57,291 bases of DNA from JAKLIN01 sp964544395 (GCA_964544395.1 CAZJAO010000003.1:1-57291), one strand, 5' to 3'. Positions 7,582 to 16,493 are shown, numbered from the stretch's first letter. Numbers and translations: made by a program. The notes: generated by a model from the letters alone, not told the origin.

Positions 7582-8538
7582 TTAATGGCAGATAAAAGGA
7601 TTTGTGTTTATCTCGTACTTAAAATTGTTTCTTTCATTAGACTTCTGAAGAACTAATTCTATCTCTTTCTTGGATATATCTCCAACAACAATTAGATTCT
7701 TTCCTCTTCCTTCTTTTTTATCAATAGAAACCTTAACGCCCTGATGTTCTTTTTTTCTCCCGTAAGACCTTAAATGATGAGCAACAGTTTCCATCACCGC
7801 TGGTTTTTTTAATTGATAAAAATAGATTTCATACATTCTTTTAGATCTTAACTCTCCTTCTAGGACTTTAACAGATTCCAATACTTTAGAAGCAATGAAT
7901 TCATTAAATATTTCTTCAGATTTAGAAGGTTTCTCAAAAGAGCTCTGGTGACTATACCTATCGAACAAAACAGTTTTTCTTAAGGCCCTGTACAAATCTC
8001 TCTCTCCAGGAGTAATAATGGCAGGAGGATATCCTCGTTCTCGCAAACAAAAATTCTGTAGTAAACGTGCTGATCTGCTATTTCCATCTTCATAAGGATG
8101 TATTCTAAGAAGATCTATATGGGCATTGATTGCCCTCTTAACCGGATGAGAATCAGTTGAACTTAAAAATGAAACTAAAGAATCTATTTCTCCAAGAATT
8201 CTCTCATGAGGACTTGGAAAATTAACATCAACTCTCCTAAATCCATTATAGGGTTGATTTTCTGGTTCTATCATATTTCCTAACACAGACAAAGCGTAAA
8301 CACTTACTCCCTCTCTAGTCAGAAAATTTTCCGCCATTGTCAGATCTCTTAAAGATTTAGAATGATCTCTTCCAAGATATCTTGGATCCCCCTCTCCTTT
8401 TAATTCCAAATCAAGAGAATGTCTACCTGCAGCTTCCACCAAATCACGAGATGTCCGACTATTAACACATTCAGAATATTCAGGATGGGTATTAATCCTA
8501 CCTACGATTGCGTCTATTTCATGTAGTATCTTTTCCAT
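7582..8538 (-). CDS. Fic-domain protein (probable AMPylase or related)
   Basis: The 318-aa protein has the Fic core motif HPYEDGNSRSAR (residues 147-158): the catalytic His and the GN-S-R anion hole that binds a nucleotide phosphate. Fic enzymes usually transfer AMP from ATP to Ser/Thr/Tyr of a target. I see no convincing (S/T)xxxE(G/N) inhibitory helix. The last 85 residues form a separate mixed alpha/beta region (from about 240) that I do not recognise. It lies between gatE and gatD in the same direction, 44 nt from gatE and 63 nt from gatD. Regulation of the amidotransferase or a tRNA factor is an inference from position only. Confidence 0.85.
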   Translation of the reverse strand: MEKILHEIDAIVGRINTHPEYSECVNSRTSRDLVEAAGRHSLDLELKGEGDPRYLGRDHSKSLRDLTMAENFLTREGVSVYALSVLGNMIEPENQPYNGFRRVDVNFPSPHERILGEIDSLVSFLSSTDSHPVKRAINAHIDLLRIHPYEDGNSRSARLLQNFCLRERGYPPAIITPGERDLYRALRKTVLFDRYSHQSSFEKPSKSEEIFNEFIASKVLESVKVLEGELRSKRMYEIYFYQLKKPAVMETVAHHLRSYGRKKEHQGVKVSIDKKEGRGKNLIVVGDISKKEIELVLQKSNERNNFKYEINTNPFICH

Positions 8539-8601
8539 CGGAATTTAATGGTATGAGTATATTTAAACTTTACGAAATGTAACCCCTAAATAGTTATTAC
8601 A

Positions 8602-9891
8602 CTACTCTTCAAACTCCAACCTCTTATTGAATTCATGAGAAAAGTTCTGGAGCATCTTTTCTTTTATGGTTGCTTTATTTTTAGCCCATTCTTCATGTCC
8701 TAAAACCCATTCCAGCTTAACAAGGGCCGTTTCCGACAGCATATCTTCAAGATAAATAACTCCCGTTTCAAGAATATCCCTTCCATTAGAGTAAACATAG
8801 GGATCAAGCCTTCCAAAGATTGTTTGGGCTGTAGCACAAATAACTACTCCTCTGCCCTGAACTTCTCTTAATTTCTTAATCCAAGACTTTTTGGCCTTGC
8901 TTGTTGGCACATGTCCAAGCCCAGTCATTTCCAGAATTATTCCCTTGTATTTATTTTTCAAATAATAATCCAAAATATCAGGATTCTGTCCAGGATAAAT
9001 TCTTACTAAAGCAACATTCTCGTTTAATTTTACATCTAATTTTACTTTATTGCTGTTTCTCATTCTATACTCTGAAATTTTGATAATTTTATCGGGATAA
9101 ATTTTAGCAAAAGGTTCCGCATTAACTGCCTTAAATGCGTCCCTTCTTGAACTGTGTAATTTTCTGACTTTAGTTCCAGGCATTGCATAACAGAAATCAT
9201 CATTCGTGCTTCCATGTCCAACCAGCATTACTTCTGCAATGTCTGAAATAGCTGCAAGAGCAGCACATTGTAAATTTAATCTAGCATCACTTGAAGCCCT
9301 ATCAATGCTTCGCTGACTATAAGTCAAAACAACAGGCTTGTTCAAATTCCTCAGAAAAAAAGATAATGCAGCAGAAGTGTAATGCAACGTGTCCGTTCCA
9401 TGTGCAATTATAATTCCTTTAATATTTCCATCATTTAGTAACTTTTCAGCGACTCTTGCAATTTTCTGCCAATCAGTTGGGTCCATGTCTTCAGAGGCTT
9501 TCATGAAAGGAGTTTCAATTTTAATGACATTGACTCTCTCAAAAATTTCAGGATAAGATTTAAAAAAATCGTGAGGACTTGCTAAGGGGTCAACACCGCC
9601 TGTTTTAGGATCAAGCTTTGAAGCAATTGTTCCGCCAGTGATTATCATTGCAATGCTCGGCTTTTCCTTGTCTTTCTTGATTTCAGTTTCTTCCTTGGCT
9701 TGTTCGTGATATTTCTTTAAAATTCTAATTTCACGAATCTCTTTTTTTATAATTCCCAGATTATAGCCAGAACTCAATTTTATAAGAACTACACCTTTTT
9801 CAGATTCGGGGCTTTGCAATAAAGTTCCCTTGTAAGATGTTTTCATTAATTCTATCTCAACATTATCACCGGGCTTGGCTTTCGTTTCCAT
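8602..9891 (-). CDS. gatD: Glu-tRNA(Gln) amidotransferase subunit D
   Basis: GatD is the asparaginase-like glutaminase that feeds ammonia to GatE. A small beta-barrel N-domain (GDNVEIELMKTSYKGTLLQS) precedes the asparaginase domain with TGGTIAS (Thr88) and HGTDTLHYT (Thr166-Asp167). An in-frame ATG at 9966 exists, but the ATG at 9891 matches the family start and has a TATA-like box (TTTTTATACAA) about 25-28 nt upstream. That gives 429 aa, normal for GatD. The longer reading would overlap the TM2 gene. It is followed by fic and gatE on the same strand. Confidence 0.93.
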   Translation of the reverse strand: METKAKPGDNVEIELMKTSYKGTLLQSPESEKGVVLIKLSSGYNLGIIKKEIREIRILKKYHEQAKEETEIKKDKEKPSIAMIITGGTIASKLDPKTGGVDPLASPHDFFKSYPEIFERVNVIKIETPFMKASEDMDPTDWQKIARVAEKLLNDGNIKGIIIAHGTDTLHYTSAALSFFLRNLNKPVVLTYSQRSIDRASSDARLNLQCAALAAISDIAEVMLVGHGSTNDDFCYAMPGTKVRKLHSSRRDAFKAVNAEPFAKIYPDKIIKISEYRMRNSNKVKLDVKLNENVALVRIYPGQNPDILDYYLKNKYKGIILEMTGLGHVPTSKAKKSWIKKLREVQGRGVVICATAQTIFGRLDPYVYSNGRDILETGVIYLEDMLSETALVKLEWVLGHEEWAKNKATIKEKMLQNFSHEFNKRLEFEE

Positions 9892-9925
9892 GATAGTTAG
9901 AATTAAGTCTTGTATAAAAATATTA

Positions 9926-10126
9926 TCAAACCCATTGAACATCTTTGTATTCATATTTTGTCGCAATTAAAATAACATCAATCAACCACCAAATTCCTAA
10001 TCCTCCAAGAGTAATCAATTTTAATATTCCTGTGCCGACTTTTCCCATCATAAATCGGTCAATTCCTAATCCGCCAAGGAATATCGAAATCAAAAGGCAA
10101 GCAAGCCATTCTACTTTTCTCTTCAT
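9926..10126 (-). CDS. TM2-domain membrane protein
   Basis: This 66-aa protein has two hydrophobic segments joined by a turn (CLLISIFLGGLGIDRFMMGK and LITLGGLGIWWLIDVILIAT), the TM2 signature with its GxDRF and Trp-Trp-Leu-Ile-Asp features. Function is generally unknown in prokaryotes. A TTTTAAAAG box about 28 nt before the ATG suggests its own leaderless promoter. It lies between gatD and the divergent gatB, with no evident functional tie. Confidence 0.8.
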   Translation of the reverse strand: MKRKVEWLACLLISIFLGGLGIDRFMMGKVGTGILKLITLGGLGIWWLIDVILIATKYEYKDVQWV

Positions 10127-10196
10127 TTTAATGTAATACCAGATAGACTTTTAAAATTATCCATAACTTAATAAATTATAATTTGATATTTTTATC

Positions 10197-11564
10197 ATGA
10201 TTGTTGGTCTGGAAATTCATGGATATCTTGCAACAAAGGAGAAACTATTCTGCAAATGCAAATCAATTCATGGCGCAAAGTTAACTAAACCAAATACTTA
10301 CATCTGCCCTATATGTACTGGTCAACCAGGTTCAAAACCAATGCTCCCAAATAAAGAAGCAATAGACAAAACAATCCAAACTGCTTTAATCCTTGGATGC
10401 AAAATCAATAAGGAACTTGCATGGCAGAGGAAGCATTATGATTGGCCTGATTTGCCGAAAGGCTATCAGAATACAATTTCGGGGGCGCATGCTTTTCCAG
10501 TTGGAATTAATGGAAAATTTCTTGGAATAAGAATAAGGGAAGTTCATCTTGAAGAAGATCCTGCAGCATGGAGTCCAAAAACAGGCGAAATAGATTATAA
10601 TAGGTCGGGGAGCTCTTTAATTGAAATAGTCACAGAACCTGATTTCAAGTCTTCAGAACAAGTTTATGACTGGCTGAAACAGGTAATAATAACTCTTGGT
10701 TACATTAAATCAGTGGATAAAAATTCCGGATTGAAGGCAGATGTTAATATCTCTCTTCCAGAATTGAAAGGCGAAAGAATTGAAGTAAAAAATGTAAACA
10801 GCCTTCATAACATAAAATCAGCAATTGAGTATGAGGAATCAAGACAAAAAACTGACGGGGTGCCGCGGGCAAAAGAAACAAGAATGTTTGATGAAACCAA
10901 AGGCATTACAAAAAAAATGCGTGAAAAGGAAGCTGAACAGGATTACAAGTTTATTTCAGATCCGGATTTGCCTATGATTATACTGGAAGATTCCCGAATT
11001 GAAAAGATAAAAAAAGCTCTCCCTGAAACGCCACAGGACAAATTACAGAAATTAATTAAGAAATATAATATTGGGGAAAAATATGCACAAGTTCTCTCCA
11101 AGAAATTGGAAATTGCTGAATTCTTTGAAAAAGTTATCGACAAAATTGAACCCAAGATTGCAGTGCCTTGGGTGACTGTTGAACTGTTGAGGGTTTTGAA
11201 TTATAACAAAACTTCTTTGGATTCTCCCGAAGTTGATATCAAACCGGAACATTTCATTGAACTTCTGAAATTGCTTCAGCAAAAAAAGATAACAGAAGAG
11301 CAGGCAAAGAAAACATTGAACAAATTTGTTCCAAAATCCTTCTCTCCTGAAAAAGAGTTCAGAGGAAATGAGAGAATATCCGATGTCAAAGAAATTGAAA
11401 AAGTTGCAGAAAAGATTATCAAGGAACATAAGAAAGCTGTTGAAGATTTCAAAAAAGGTGAAAAATCAGCATTGAACTTCCTTCTTGGACAAGTTATGAA
11501 AGAATCAAAAGGGCGTGCAGATTCGCGTGTTGCAAAAGAGATTTTGGAGAAGAAGCTGAAGTGA
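10197..11564 (+). CDS. gatB: Asp/Glu-tRNA amidotransferase subunit B
   Basis: GatB binds the misacylated tRNA, activates the side-chain carboxyl with ATP and receives ammonia from GatA. The 455-aa protein opens at GLEIHGYL with zinc ligands Cys19/Cys21 and Cys37/Cys40 (CPICTGQPG), then VHLEEDPA and the DYNRSGSSLIEIVTEPDF tRNA/nucleotide region, and a helical plus YqeY-like C-terminus ending in LLGQVMKESKGRAD. It is unlinked from gatC-gatA by 7 kb but lies within the same neighbourhood. A TATA-like box (10170-10180) about 25 nt upstream predicts a leaderless mRNA. Confidence 0.95.
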   Translation: MIVGLEIHGYLATKEKLFCKCKSIHGAKLTKPNTYICPICTGQPGSKPMLPNKEAIDKTIQTALILGCKINKELAWQRKHYDWPDLPKGYQNTISGAHAFPVGINGKFLGIRIREVHLEEDPAAWSPKTGEIDYNRSGSSLIEIVTEPDFKSSEQVYDWLKQVIITLGYIKSVDKNSGLKADVNISLPELKGERIEVKNVNSLHNIKSAIEYEESRQKTDGVPRAKETRMFDETKGITKKMREKEAEQDYKFISDPDLPMIILEDSRIEKIKKALPETPQDKLQKLIKKYNIGEKYAQVLSKKLEIAEFFEKVIDKIEPKIAVPWVTVELLRVLNYNKTSLDSPEVDIKPEHFIELLKLLQQKKITEEQAKKTLNKFVPKSFSPEKEFRGNERISDVKEIEKVAEKIIKEHKKAVEDFKKGEKSALNFLLGQVMKESKGRADSRVAKEILEKKLK

Positions 11565-11604
11565 ATATCACTAATTATAAAAAGAAGAAATATCTGACTT
11601 TTTT

Positions 11605-11676
11605 GGGCCTGTAGGTCAATGGATAGACTCCTCGGCTTCGGACCGAGTAATCGGGGTTCGAATCCTCGCAGGCCTA
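11605..11676 (+). tRNA. tRNA-Arg (TCG)
   Basis: A cloverleaf is readable: acceptor GGGCCTG/CAGGCCT (G1-U72 wobble), D-arm GGTC-GACT, anticodon stem CTCGG/CCGAG with loop CTTCGGA (anticodon TCG), and T-loop TTCGAAT, with discriminator A. CCA is not encoded. TATA-like TTATAAAAAG lies about 25 nt upstream and a T-rich tract follows. Confidence 0.9.
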
Positions 11677-11723
11677 TTTTAATTATTCATTAAATTTTTA
11701 TATGCATCTTCCTTAAGTATAAA

Positions 11724-12581
11724 ATGGCATTAAAGAGGCACCATAAAATTCTTATTGGAAGCTTTAGCTTTGTCGTACTTGTCCTGATTATCCTTCTCGG
11801 TTTTATGAATTACACTTTGTATGTTCAGGAAACTCAGCACTACAGTAATCTGAAAGATACTCTGTCCGAATTGCAGACCAGTACACAAACACAAATTAAT
11901 TCCTTGACTACAAATCTGGTTCAATTACAGAATAGCACTCAGAGCACCCAGCAGCAGATTAATCTGCTCAAAGCAGGAACAAGCGATGATTTTTCAGGAA
12001 TAATTCAAACAGCTTTGCCTTCTGTCGTGACTGTAAAGACTTCAGCTGCGCAGGGAACAGGATTCCTGATTACTTCCAATGGATATATCGTAACCAATGC
12101 TCACGTGCTTGCAGATGCAAATGGAAACTTGGCTTCAAATATTCGTGTTGTTACAAATAATCAAAATACAATCAATGCGCAATTCATCGGATATGACGGA
12201 AACATGGATGTAGCTCTTCTAAAAATTTCGGGTAATTATCAAGCGCTAACATTAGGAAATTCAAGCAAAGTTCAAATTGGAGACAAGGTCATAGCAATTG
12301 GAGACCCTCTTGGACTTCAGTTCTCGGTTTCAGAGGGAATTGTTTCTGCAATCGACAGGCAAGGTTCAAACGGATTAAATGATTACATACAAACGGATGC
12401 TTCCTTAAATCCGGGAAACTCAGGCGGACCATTGATTGATAAAAATGGACAGGTAATCGGAATAAACAATTTCAAGATAAGCGGTGGAGAGAACCTCGGA
12501 TTTGCGCTCGAATCAATTTATGTAAAACAAGCTATAAACAGTATCGCACAGCAAAATTTAAATCAGACACTTCTAAACTAA
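11724..12581 (+). CDS. membrane-anchored trypsin-like (HtrA/Deg-type) serine protease without PDZ
   Basis: One N-terminal membrane segment (residues about 10-29) and a Gln/Ser/Thr-rich coiled coil (about 38-85) hold the protease domain outside the cell. The triad is His127 (TNAHVLA), Asp162 (NMDVALLKI) and Ser233 (LNPGNSGGPL), all intact. At 285 aa it stops right after the protease fold; the PDZ domains usual in HtrA are absent. It probably degrades or processes surface proteins. proS starts 4 nt after its stop, so the two are co-transcribed. Confidence 0.92.
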   Translation: MALKRHHKILIGSFSFVVLVLIILLGFMNYTLYVQETQHYSNLKDTLSELQTSTQTQINSLTTNLVQLQNSTQSTQQQINLLKAGTSDDFSGIIQTALPSVVTVKTSAAQGTGFLITSNGYIVTNAHVLADANGNLASNIRVVTNNQNTINAQFIGYDGNMDVALLKISGNYQALTLGNSSKVQIGDKVIAIGDPLGLQFSVSEGIVSAIDRQGSNGLNDYIQTDASLNPGNSGGPLIDKNGQVIGINNFKISGGENLGFALESIYVKQAINSIAQQNLNQTLLN

Positions 12582-12585
12582 ATAA

Positions 12586-14034
12586 ATGAAAGAAAAAAAA
12601 TCAGAAGAAGGAATTACAATCAGGAAAGAAGATGACTTTTCTGAATGGTATCAGCAATTGATGTTAAAGTCGGGGTTAGCAGATTATAGTTCTGTATCTG
12701 GATGTATTATTTTAAGACCATTGGCTTATGCAATGTGGGAAAAAATTCAGGAAAAGTGCAATATAGAATTTAAAAAAATGGATATACAGAATGCGTATTT
12801 TCCTTTATTCATCCCTGAAAGATTGCTTTCTAAAGAAGCAGAGCACGTAAAAGGATTTGCACCAGAAGTGGCTTGGGTTACAGAAGCAGGCAATATGAAA
12901 CTTAATGAAAGATTGGCTATAAGGCCAACAAGTGAAACTATCATGTATGAATCTTACTCTAAATGGATAAGAAGTTGGAGAGATTTACCTCTGAAATTAA
13001 ATCAATGGAACAACGTTGTAAGATGGGAATTTAATAATCCTGTTCCATTTTTCAGAACAAGGGAATTTCTTTGGAATGAAGGACATACTGTTTTTGCAAC
13101 AGAAAAAGAAGCATTGGAAGAAGGACCAAAAATTAGAAAAGCATATGAAAAGGTTTGCGAAGAGTTGATGGCTCTTCCGGGAATTTATGGAAAGAAAACA
13201 GAAAGTGAAAAATTCGCGGGGGGTATCTTTTCTGAAAAATTACATTATATAATTCCTAATGGAAGAGTAATAGAAGGTCCTTGTTTTCATCACGATGGGC
13301 AGAACTTCGCAAAAGCTTACGATATCAAATTCCTTAATCAGCAAGGAAAAGAGGAATATGCTTGGCAAAATACTTTTGCGATATCAACAAGAATGCTTGG
13401 AACAATGTTTGCAATGCACTCCGATGATAAAGGACTCGTAATACCGCCCCGAATTGCAGAAAATAAAATCGTTATAATTCCAATATTATTTGATAAAACA
13501 AAGAAAAAAGTTTTAGAGGAATCAGATAAGATTAAAGATGCATTAAATGAATTTAATCCTATTCTAGATTCTCGTGAAGAATACACTCCAGGAAGAAAAT
13601 ATTCCGAATGGGAACTTAAAGGAGTACCTTTAAGAATAGAAATTGGACCTAAAGAGCTCGAAAAAAAGTCCGTAATCGTAGTAAAGAGAAATAATTCCGA
13701 GAAAATATCTGTTAAACTCTCTGATTTGAAAAGAGAAATTCCAAAAATCTTAAATCAAATGCATGAAGAATTATTTGAGAATGCAAAGAAATTATTAAAA
13801 AGTTCTGTTAAAAGAACAGAGAATAAAAAAGACATGATAAGATTAATCAAAGAAAAGAATATGGTAATTGTTCCACTCTCTAATTCCGAAAAAGTTGAAG
13901 AACAATTAAAAGCAGATACGGGAGGAGCAAAAGTTCTTTTTATCTCCCCTGAAAACTTATCTGCAAAAGGCAAGAAGTGTATAATTTCTGGAAAATCGGC
14001 AGACTATTGGGTATATGTTGGTAGAAGCTATTAA
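12586..14034 (+). CDS. proS: prolyl-tRNA synthetase, archaeal/eukaryotic type
   Basis: The 482-aa class II enzyme charges tRNA(Pro). It begins with the EDFSEWYQQLM start typical of the archaeal/eukaryotic type; motif 2 contains PFFRTREFLWNEGHT, and the anticodon domain runs from about 285. The extra C-terminal zinc-type domain ends in the conserved terminal Tyr (YWVYVGRSY). No INS editing domain is present, as expected for this type. It follows the protease gene by 4 nt; the transcript probably ends at the hairpin 14049-14065. Confidence 0.95.
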   Translation: MKEKKSEEGITIRKEDDFSEWYQQLMLKSGLADYSSVSGCIILRPLAYAMWEKIQEKCNIEFKKMDIQNAYFPLFIPERLLSKEAEHVKGFAPEVAWVTEAGNMKLNERLAIRPTSETIMYESYSKWIRSWRDLPLKLNQWNNVVRWEFNNPVPFFRTREFLWNEGHTVFATEKEALEEGPKIRKAYEKVCEELMALPGIYGKKTESEKFAGGIFSEKLHYIIPNGRVIEGPCFHHDGQNFAKAYDIKFLNQQGKEEYAWQNTFAISTRMLGTMFAMHSDDKGLVIPPRIAENKIVIIPILFDKTKKKVLEESDKIKDALNEFNPILDSREEYTPGRKYSEWELKGVPLRIEIGPKELEKKSVIVVKRNNSEKISVKLSDLKREIPKILNQMHEELFENAKKLLKSSVKRTENKKDMIRLIKEKNMVIVPLSNSEKVEEQLKADTGGAKVLFISPENLSAKGKKCIISGKSADYWVYVGRSY

Positions 14035-14048
14035 CATCTATAAAAATC

Positions 14049-14065
14049 GTTTTCTAGCAGAAAAC
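14049..14065. terminator. bidirectional hairpin between proS and a small ORF
   Basis: GTTTTCT and AGAAAAC make a perfect 7-bp stem with a 3-nt loop, 15 nt past the proS stop and 5 nt past the stop of the minus-strand ORF at 14070. Its symmetry and place suit a terminator for convergent transcripts. Confidence 0.5.
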
Positions 14066-14069
14066 TGTG

Positions 14070-14189
14070 CTAATCGTTCCTTGGGCGTATAAAAGAGTTG
14101 ACTTCGTCTTCTAATCTCAAGGTTCTTTCTAGCAATGCACTCAACTCTCTTTCCACCGATTCTCTTTCCATGTTGTTTCTCGGACTCAT
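14070..14189 (-). CDS. possible small amphipathic protein, 39 aa
   Basis: A minus-strand ATG at 14189 opens 39 codons ending at TAG 14070. The product (MSPRNNMERESVERELSALL...) is rich in Glu and Arg with leucines spaced as in a short coiled coil. I see no clear SD; TTTAAAAG lies just before the ATG, too close to act as its TATA box. The codon pattern looks protein-like but the frame is short, so this could be chance. No function assigned. Confidence 0.3.
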   Translation of the reverse strand: MSPRNNMERESVERELSALLERTLRLEDEVNSFIRPRND

Positions 14190-14219
14190 TTTCTTTTAAA
14201 TCCGTTGGTGTTCCTCAGC

Positions 14220-14340
14220 TGAGTTAAATAAGAATAATAAATCCCAACTCAACCCACACGAAGAAAGCCGGATTAAATTGAGGTTTTAATTGGTGTGTAG
14301 ACTAAGATGGAACAATTAAAATGACCCAATCTTAGTTCAC
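14220..14340. other. gene-free region with strong hairpins (candidate ncRNA)
   Basis: No credible protein frame covers this stretch. ACTAAGATGG (14301-14310) pairs with CCCAATCTTAGT (14325-14336), giving an 8-bp stem plus GG/CC. Upstream, CCACAC and GTGTG arms enclose another fold, with ATTAAA/TTTAAT inside. The density of inverted repeats exceeds that of neighbouring intergenic DNA. It may encode a small RNA or shape the end of the DHH-gene transcript. Confidence 0.35.
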
Positions 14341-14391
14341 TCATAGTTAAATTTAGGATAAGATATTTATAAAGATTTCTTTAGTTTTTGG

Positions 14392-15432
14392 TTATAATAA
14401 TTCCTCAAGTCTAACTCTAAAGGAGTCAATGTCATTAACATTCATTTGTCCACCGACGGCATCTTCATGTCCGCCTCCGGTAGCGCCAGTCAAACCCTCC
14501 AATACTTTCGTAAATTTTTCTCGGATATTCTTCCCTCTAACCGAAACACTAGCTTTCATCCCATTAAGGTATATCACAACAACAACCTTATTTGGAAATT
14601 GGTAAATTAAATGGTTAGATAAATCCGAGCTGATGCTTAATTCTCCCCCATATTGAAAAAATAAAAGCTTGCCTGATTTTTCACCAATTTTATTTGCTTT
14701 ATTCAGAAGTTTCTGATAGGTCTTGTCTATTTGTTCAAAACGATAATGCATTGAATGATTGAGTGGCGAATCCTCAAGGACTTCATAAGGCGTATTTGCC
14801 TTCATCAGAAATTTCATCATACTTATAACATTAGTCGTTCTATCTTTCAAAGCAAAGCTGAATATTCTTGCAATCTTACCAAGTGGAGAATTATAAAAAA
14901 CATCATAAGGTTCTTTAGTCTCTATTGTCAAATCAGGATATTTCCTCATGAATTTCTCATAAAAGTCAGGAAGGAATTTATCGGAAATACTTCCTGCAAT
15001 TGCAAGCCATTGAAGATTCTCATCGCCATTAACTTGATAGCATAAAGCAGTAACAGGTTCTTCTCCTTTCTTACGATTGTATAGAGGATTATAATAGCTC
15101 ACAAAGTCCGGAATCTCGGAACGATTAATTTCATGGTGATCTATCCAAACTACAGGCAGATTTATCTCTTCAATTTTTTTGAAGAATTCTTTTGATATTA
15201 CTGGTTTGTCCAAGATAAAAAGGCAATCAGGATTTAACTCTGAAATCTTACTAAGATAAGATTCACTTAATTCCGGGAAGGATTTTATCGGAAATCCTTT
15301 TCCTTTCTTTCCATATTTTTGCAATAACAAAAAACTGCAAAGCCCATCCGGATCATTATCAAACAAAAATAGGGGGTTGGTAGAACTGTTTAATTTGCCC
15401 CGAATTTCATTTACTTGTTTTTTTGTAAGCAT
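14392..15432 (-). CDS. DHH-family phosphoesterase (archaeal RecJ-like/GAN-type)
   Basis: The 346-aa protein has DHH motif I (DNDPDG, residues 25-30), motif III DHH at 98-100 (VVWIDHHEIN), and a C-terminal DHHA1 domain ending in ATGGGHEDAVGGQM. Known archaeal relatives are 5'-3' exonucleases (RecJ-like, GINS-associated) or nano-RNases. A GINS subunit is encoded at 53.6 kb. The length is close to short archaeal members lacking extra OB domains. Whether it cuts DNA or RNA oligonucleotides cannot be read from sequence. Confidence 0.85.
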   Translation of the reverse strand: MLTKKQVNEIRGKLNSSTNPLFLFDNDPDGLCSFLLLQKYGKKGKGFPIKSFPELSESYLSKISELNPDCLFILDKPVISKEFFKKIEEINLPVVWIDHHEINRSEIPDFVSYYNPLYNRKKGEEPVTALCYQVNGDENLQWLAIAGSISDKFLPDFYEKFMRKYPDLTIETKEPYDVFYNSPLGKIARIFSFALKDRTTNVISMMKFLMKANTPYEVLEDSPLNHSMHYRFEQIDKTYQKLLNKANKIGEKSGKLLFFQYGGELSISSDLSNHLIYQFPNKVVVVIYLNGMKASVSVRGKNIREKFTKVLEGLTGATGGGHEDAVGGQMNVNDIDSFRVRLEELL

Positions 15433-15469
15433 GAATAAACAAAAGAGAATAGATTTAAGACCTTTTGCC

Positions 15470-16384
15470 TTAAGCAGACTTGTCTCTTGCAGCTCCTAAA
15501 ATTAAAGGCAAAGCGATAGTAGCATCGCATCTTACATCAACAAAATCTGCATTTTTCTTGAGTTTTCCCCAGGAAATTCCTTCTTTCAATGGAGCTCCGC
15601 TGCTTCCGCCTGGTTCAGGAGAATCTGTTGTGATTTGTATTCCATAATCAGCGCCTTTTGAAAATTGAAGTGCCTGTTGTATGAAGTTCTTTGGAACCCC
15701 TCCGCCAACATAGACAATTCCACTCTTGTTTGCAGTCCATGCAATATCAATAATTTCTTTCATGTCTTCAAAAGCATCAATGAAAATTTCCTTGCCTGCC
15801 GCTTTCCTTCCCCAAATCATCAATCCTATCCCGGAGTCTGCAAGAGCAGGACAGAATAAGGGAATTCTTCTTTCATAGCATTTTTTTAAAATGCAATTTT
15901 CCGAAGTTCCAGGACATAATTCTCCAATCTTCCATACCAATTCTTTTATTGTTTTGCATTCCTTAAATTTTTCCCAATTAGCGTTGAAAAAGTTCTCAAG
16001 TTTTTCATAAACTTTATTTTTCATAACAACGTTATACATTCTGTCAAGATGTTTTCGGTTTAGAGTTTTATCATCAAAGGGCTCTTCAATAAGGTAATGT
16101 TCATCTCCAAGCGCTTCAATTAAATCATGAGTCAGCGTGGCTCCGGTTGTAACAAGAACATCAACATCATCAAGCGTATTCAAAATCACAAGTTTCATTC
16201 CGGCAGGGACCATCGCTCCAGCCAGACCTAGAAATACCTTGCATTTGGTATCTGCGAACATTTTGCTCATGATTTTAGAAGCATGATTTATCTTTCCTGC
16301 ACCAAAACCGGCATTTTCCATACGGTCGACTAATTCGGAAATCTTCATATCCGATTTTATCTTGATTGGCTTGACTGCTTTCAT
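15470..16384 (-). CDS. dys: deoxyhypusine synthase
   Basis: The enzyme transfers the aminobutyl group of spermidine to a lysine of aIF5A, the first step of hypusination. Family blocks are clear: TTGATLTHDLIEALG, CPALADSGIGLMIWG, NKSGIVYVGGGVPKNF, TTDSPEPGGSSGAPL and the active-site lysine in ISWGKL. The length (304 aa) is normal for archaeal forms. The ATG at 16384 has a GTTTAAAAG box 25 nt upstream (leaderless). It diverges from pyruvoyl arginine decarboxylase, which starts the route to the spermidine it uses. Confidence 0.95.
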   Translation of the reverse strand: MKAVKPIKIKSDMKISELVDRMENAGFGAGKINHASKIMSKMFADTKCKVFLGLAGAMVPAGMKLVILNTLDDVDVLVTTGATLTHDLIEALGDEHYLIEEPFDDKTLNRKHLDRMYNVVMKNKVYEKLENFFNANWEKFKECKTIKELVWKIGELCPGTSENCILKKCYERRIPLFCPALADSGIGLMIWGRKAAGKEIFIDAFEDMKEIIDIAWTANKSGIVYVGGGVPKNFIQQALQFSKGADYGIQITTDSPEPGGSSGAPLKEGISWGKLKKNADFVDVRCDATIALPLILGAARDKSA

Positions 16385-16404
16385 AAAAAAGGGATATAAT
16401 GAGG

Positions 16405-16470
16405 GTTTAAAAGATTTTTGAATGCAAATTTATCGACGGAGGCATATTTTAAAAAATAAAGTTTAAAAAG
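16405..16470. promoter_or_regulatory. divergent promoters for dys and pdaD
   Basis: A minus-strand TATA-like box (16405-16413, GTTTAAAAG read on plus) lies 25 nt before the dys ATG. A plus-strand box AGTTTAAAAAG (16460-16470) lies about 29 nt before the pdaD ATG. The shared 109-nt interval may co-regulate polyamine supply and hypusination. Confidence 0.5.
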
Positions 16471-16493
16471 AAAAGACAGATTAAATAATCAAA

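Noticed and set aside
9892..9966. N-terminal extension of GatD (25 residues)
   Set aside because: It overlaps the TM2 gene, does not resemble GatD, and the TATA box lies inside it at the right distance for the ATG at 9891.
14322..14334. 13-nt match (TGACCCAATCTTA) with the sequence just before copy B at 51760
   Set aside because: A 13-mer repeated in a 57-kb AT-rich window is expected by chance, and the flanks do not match.
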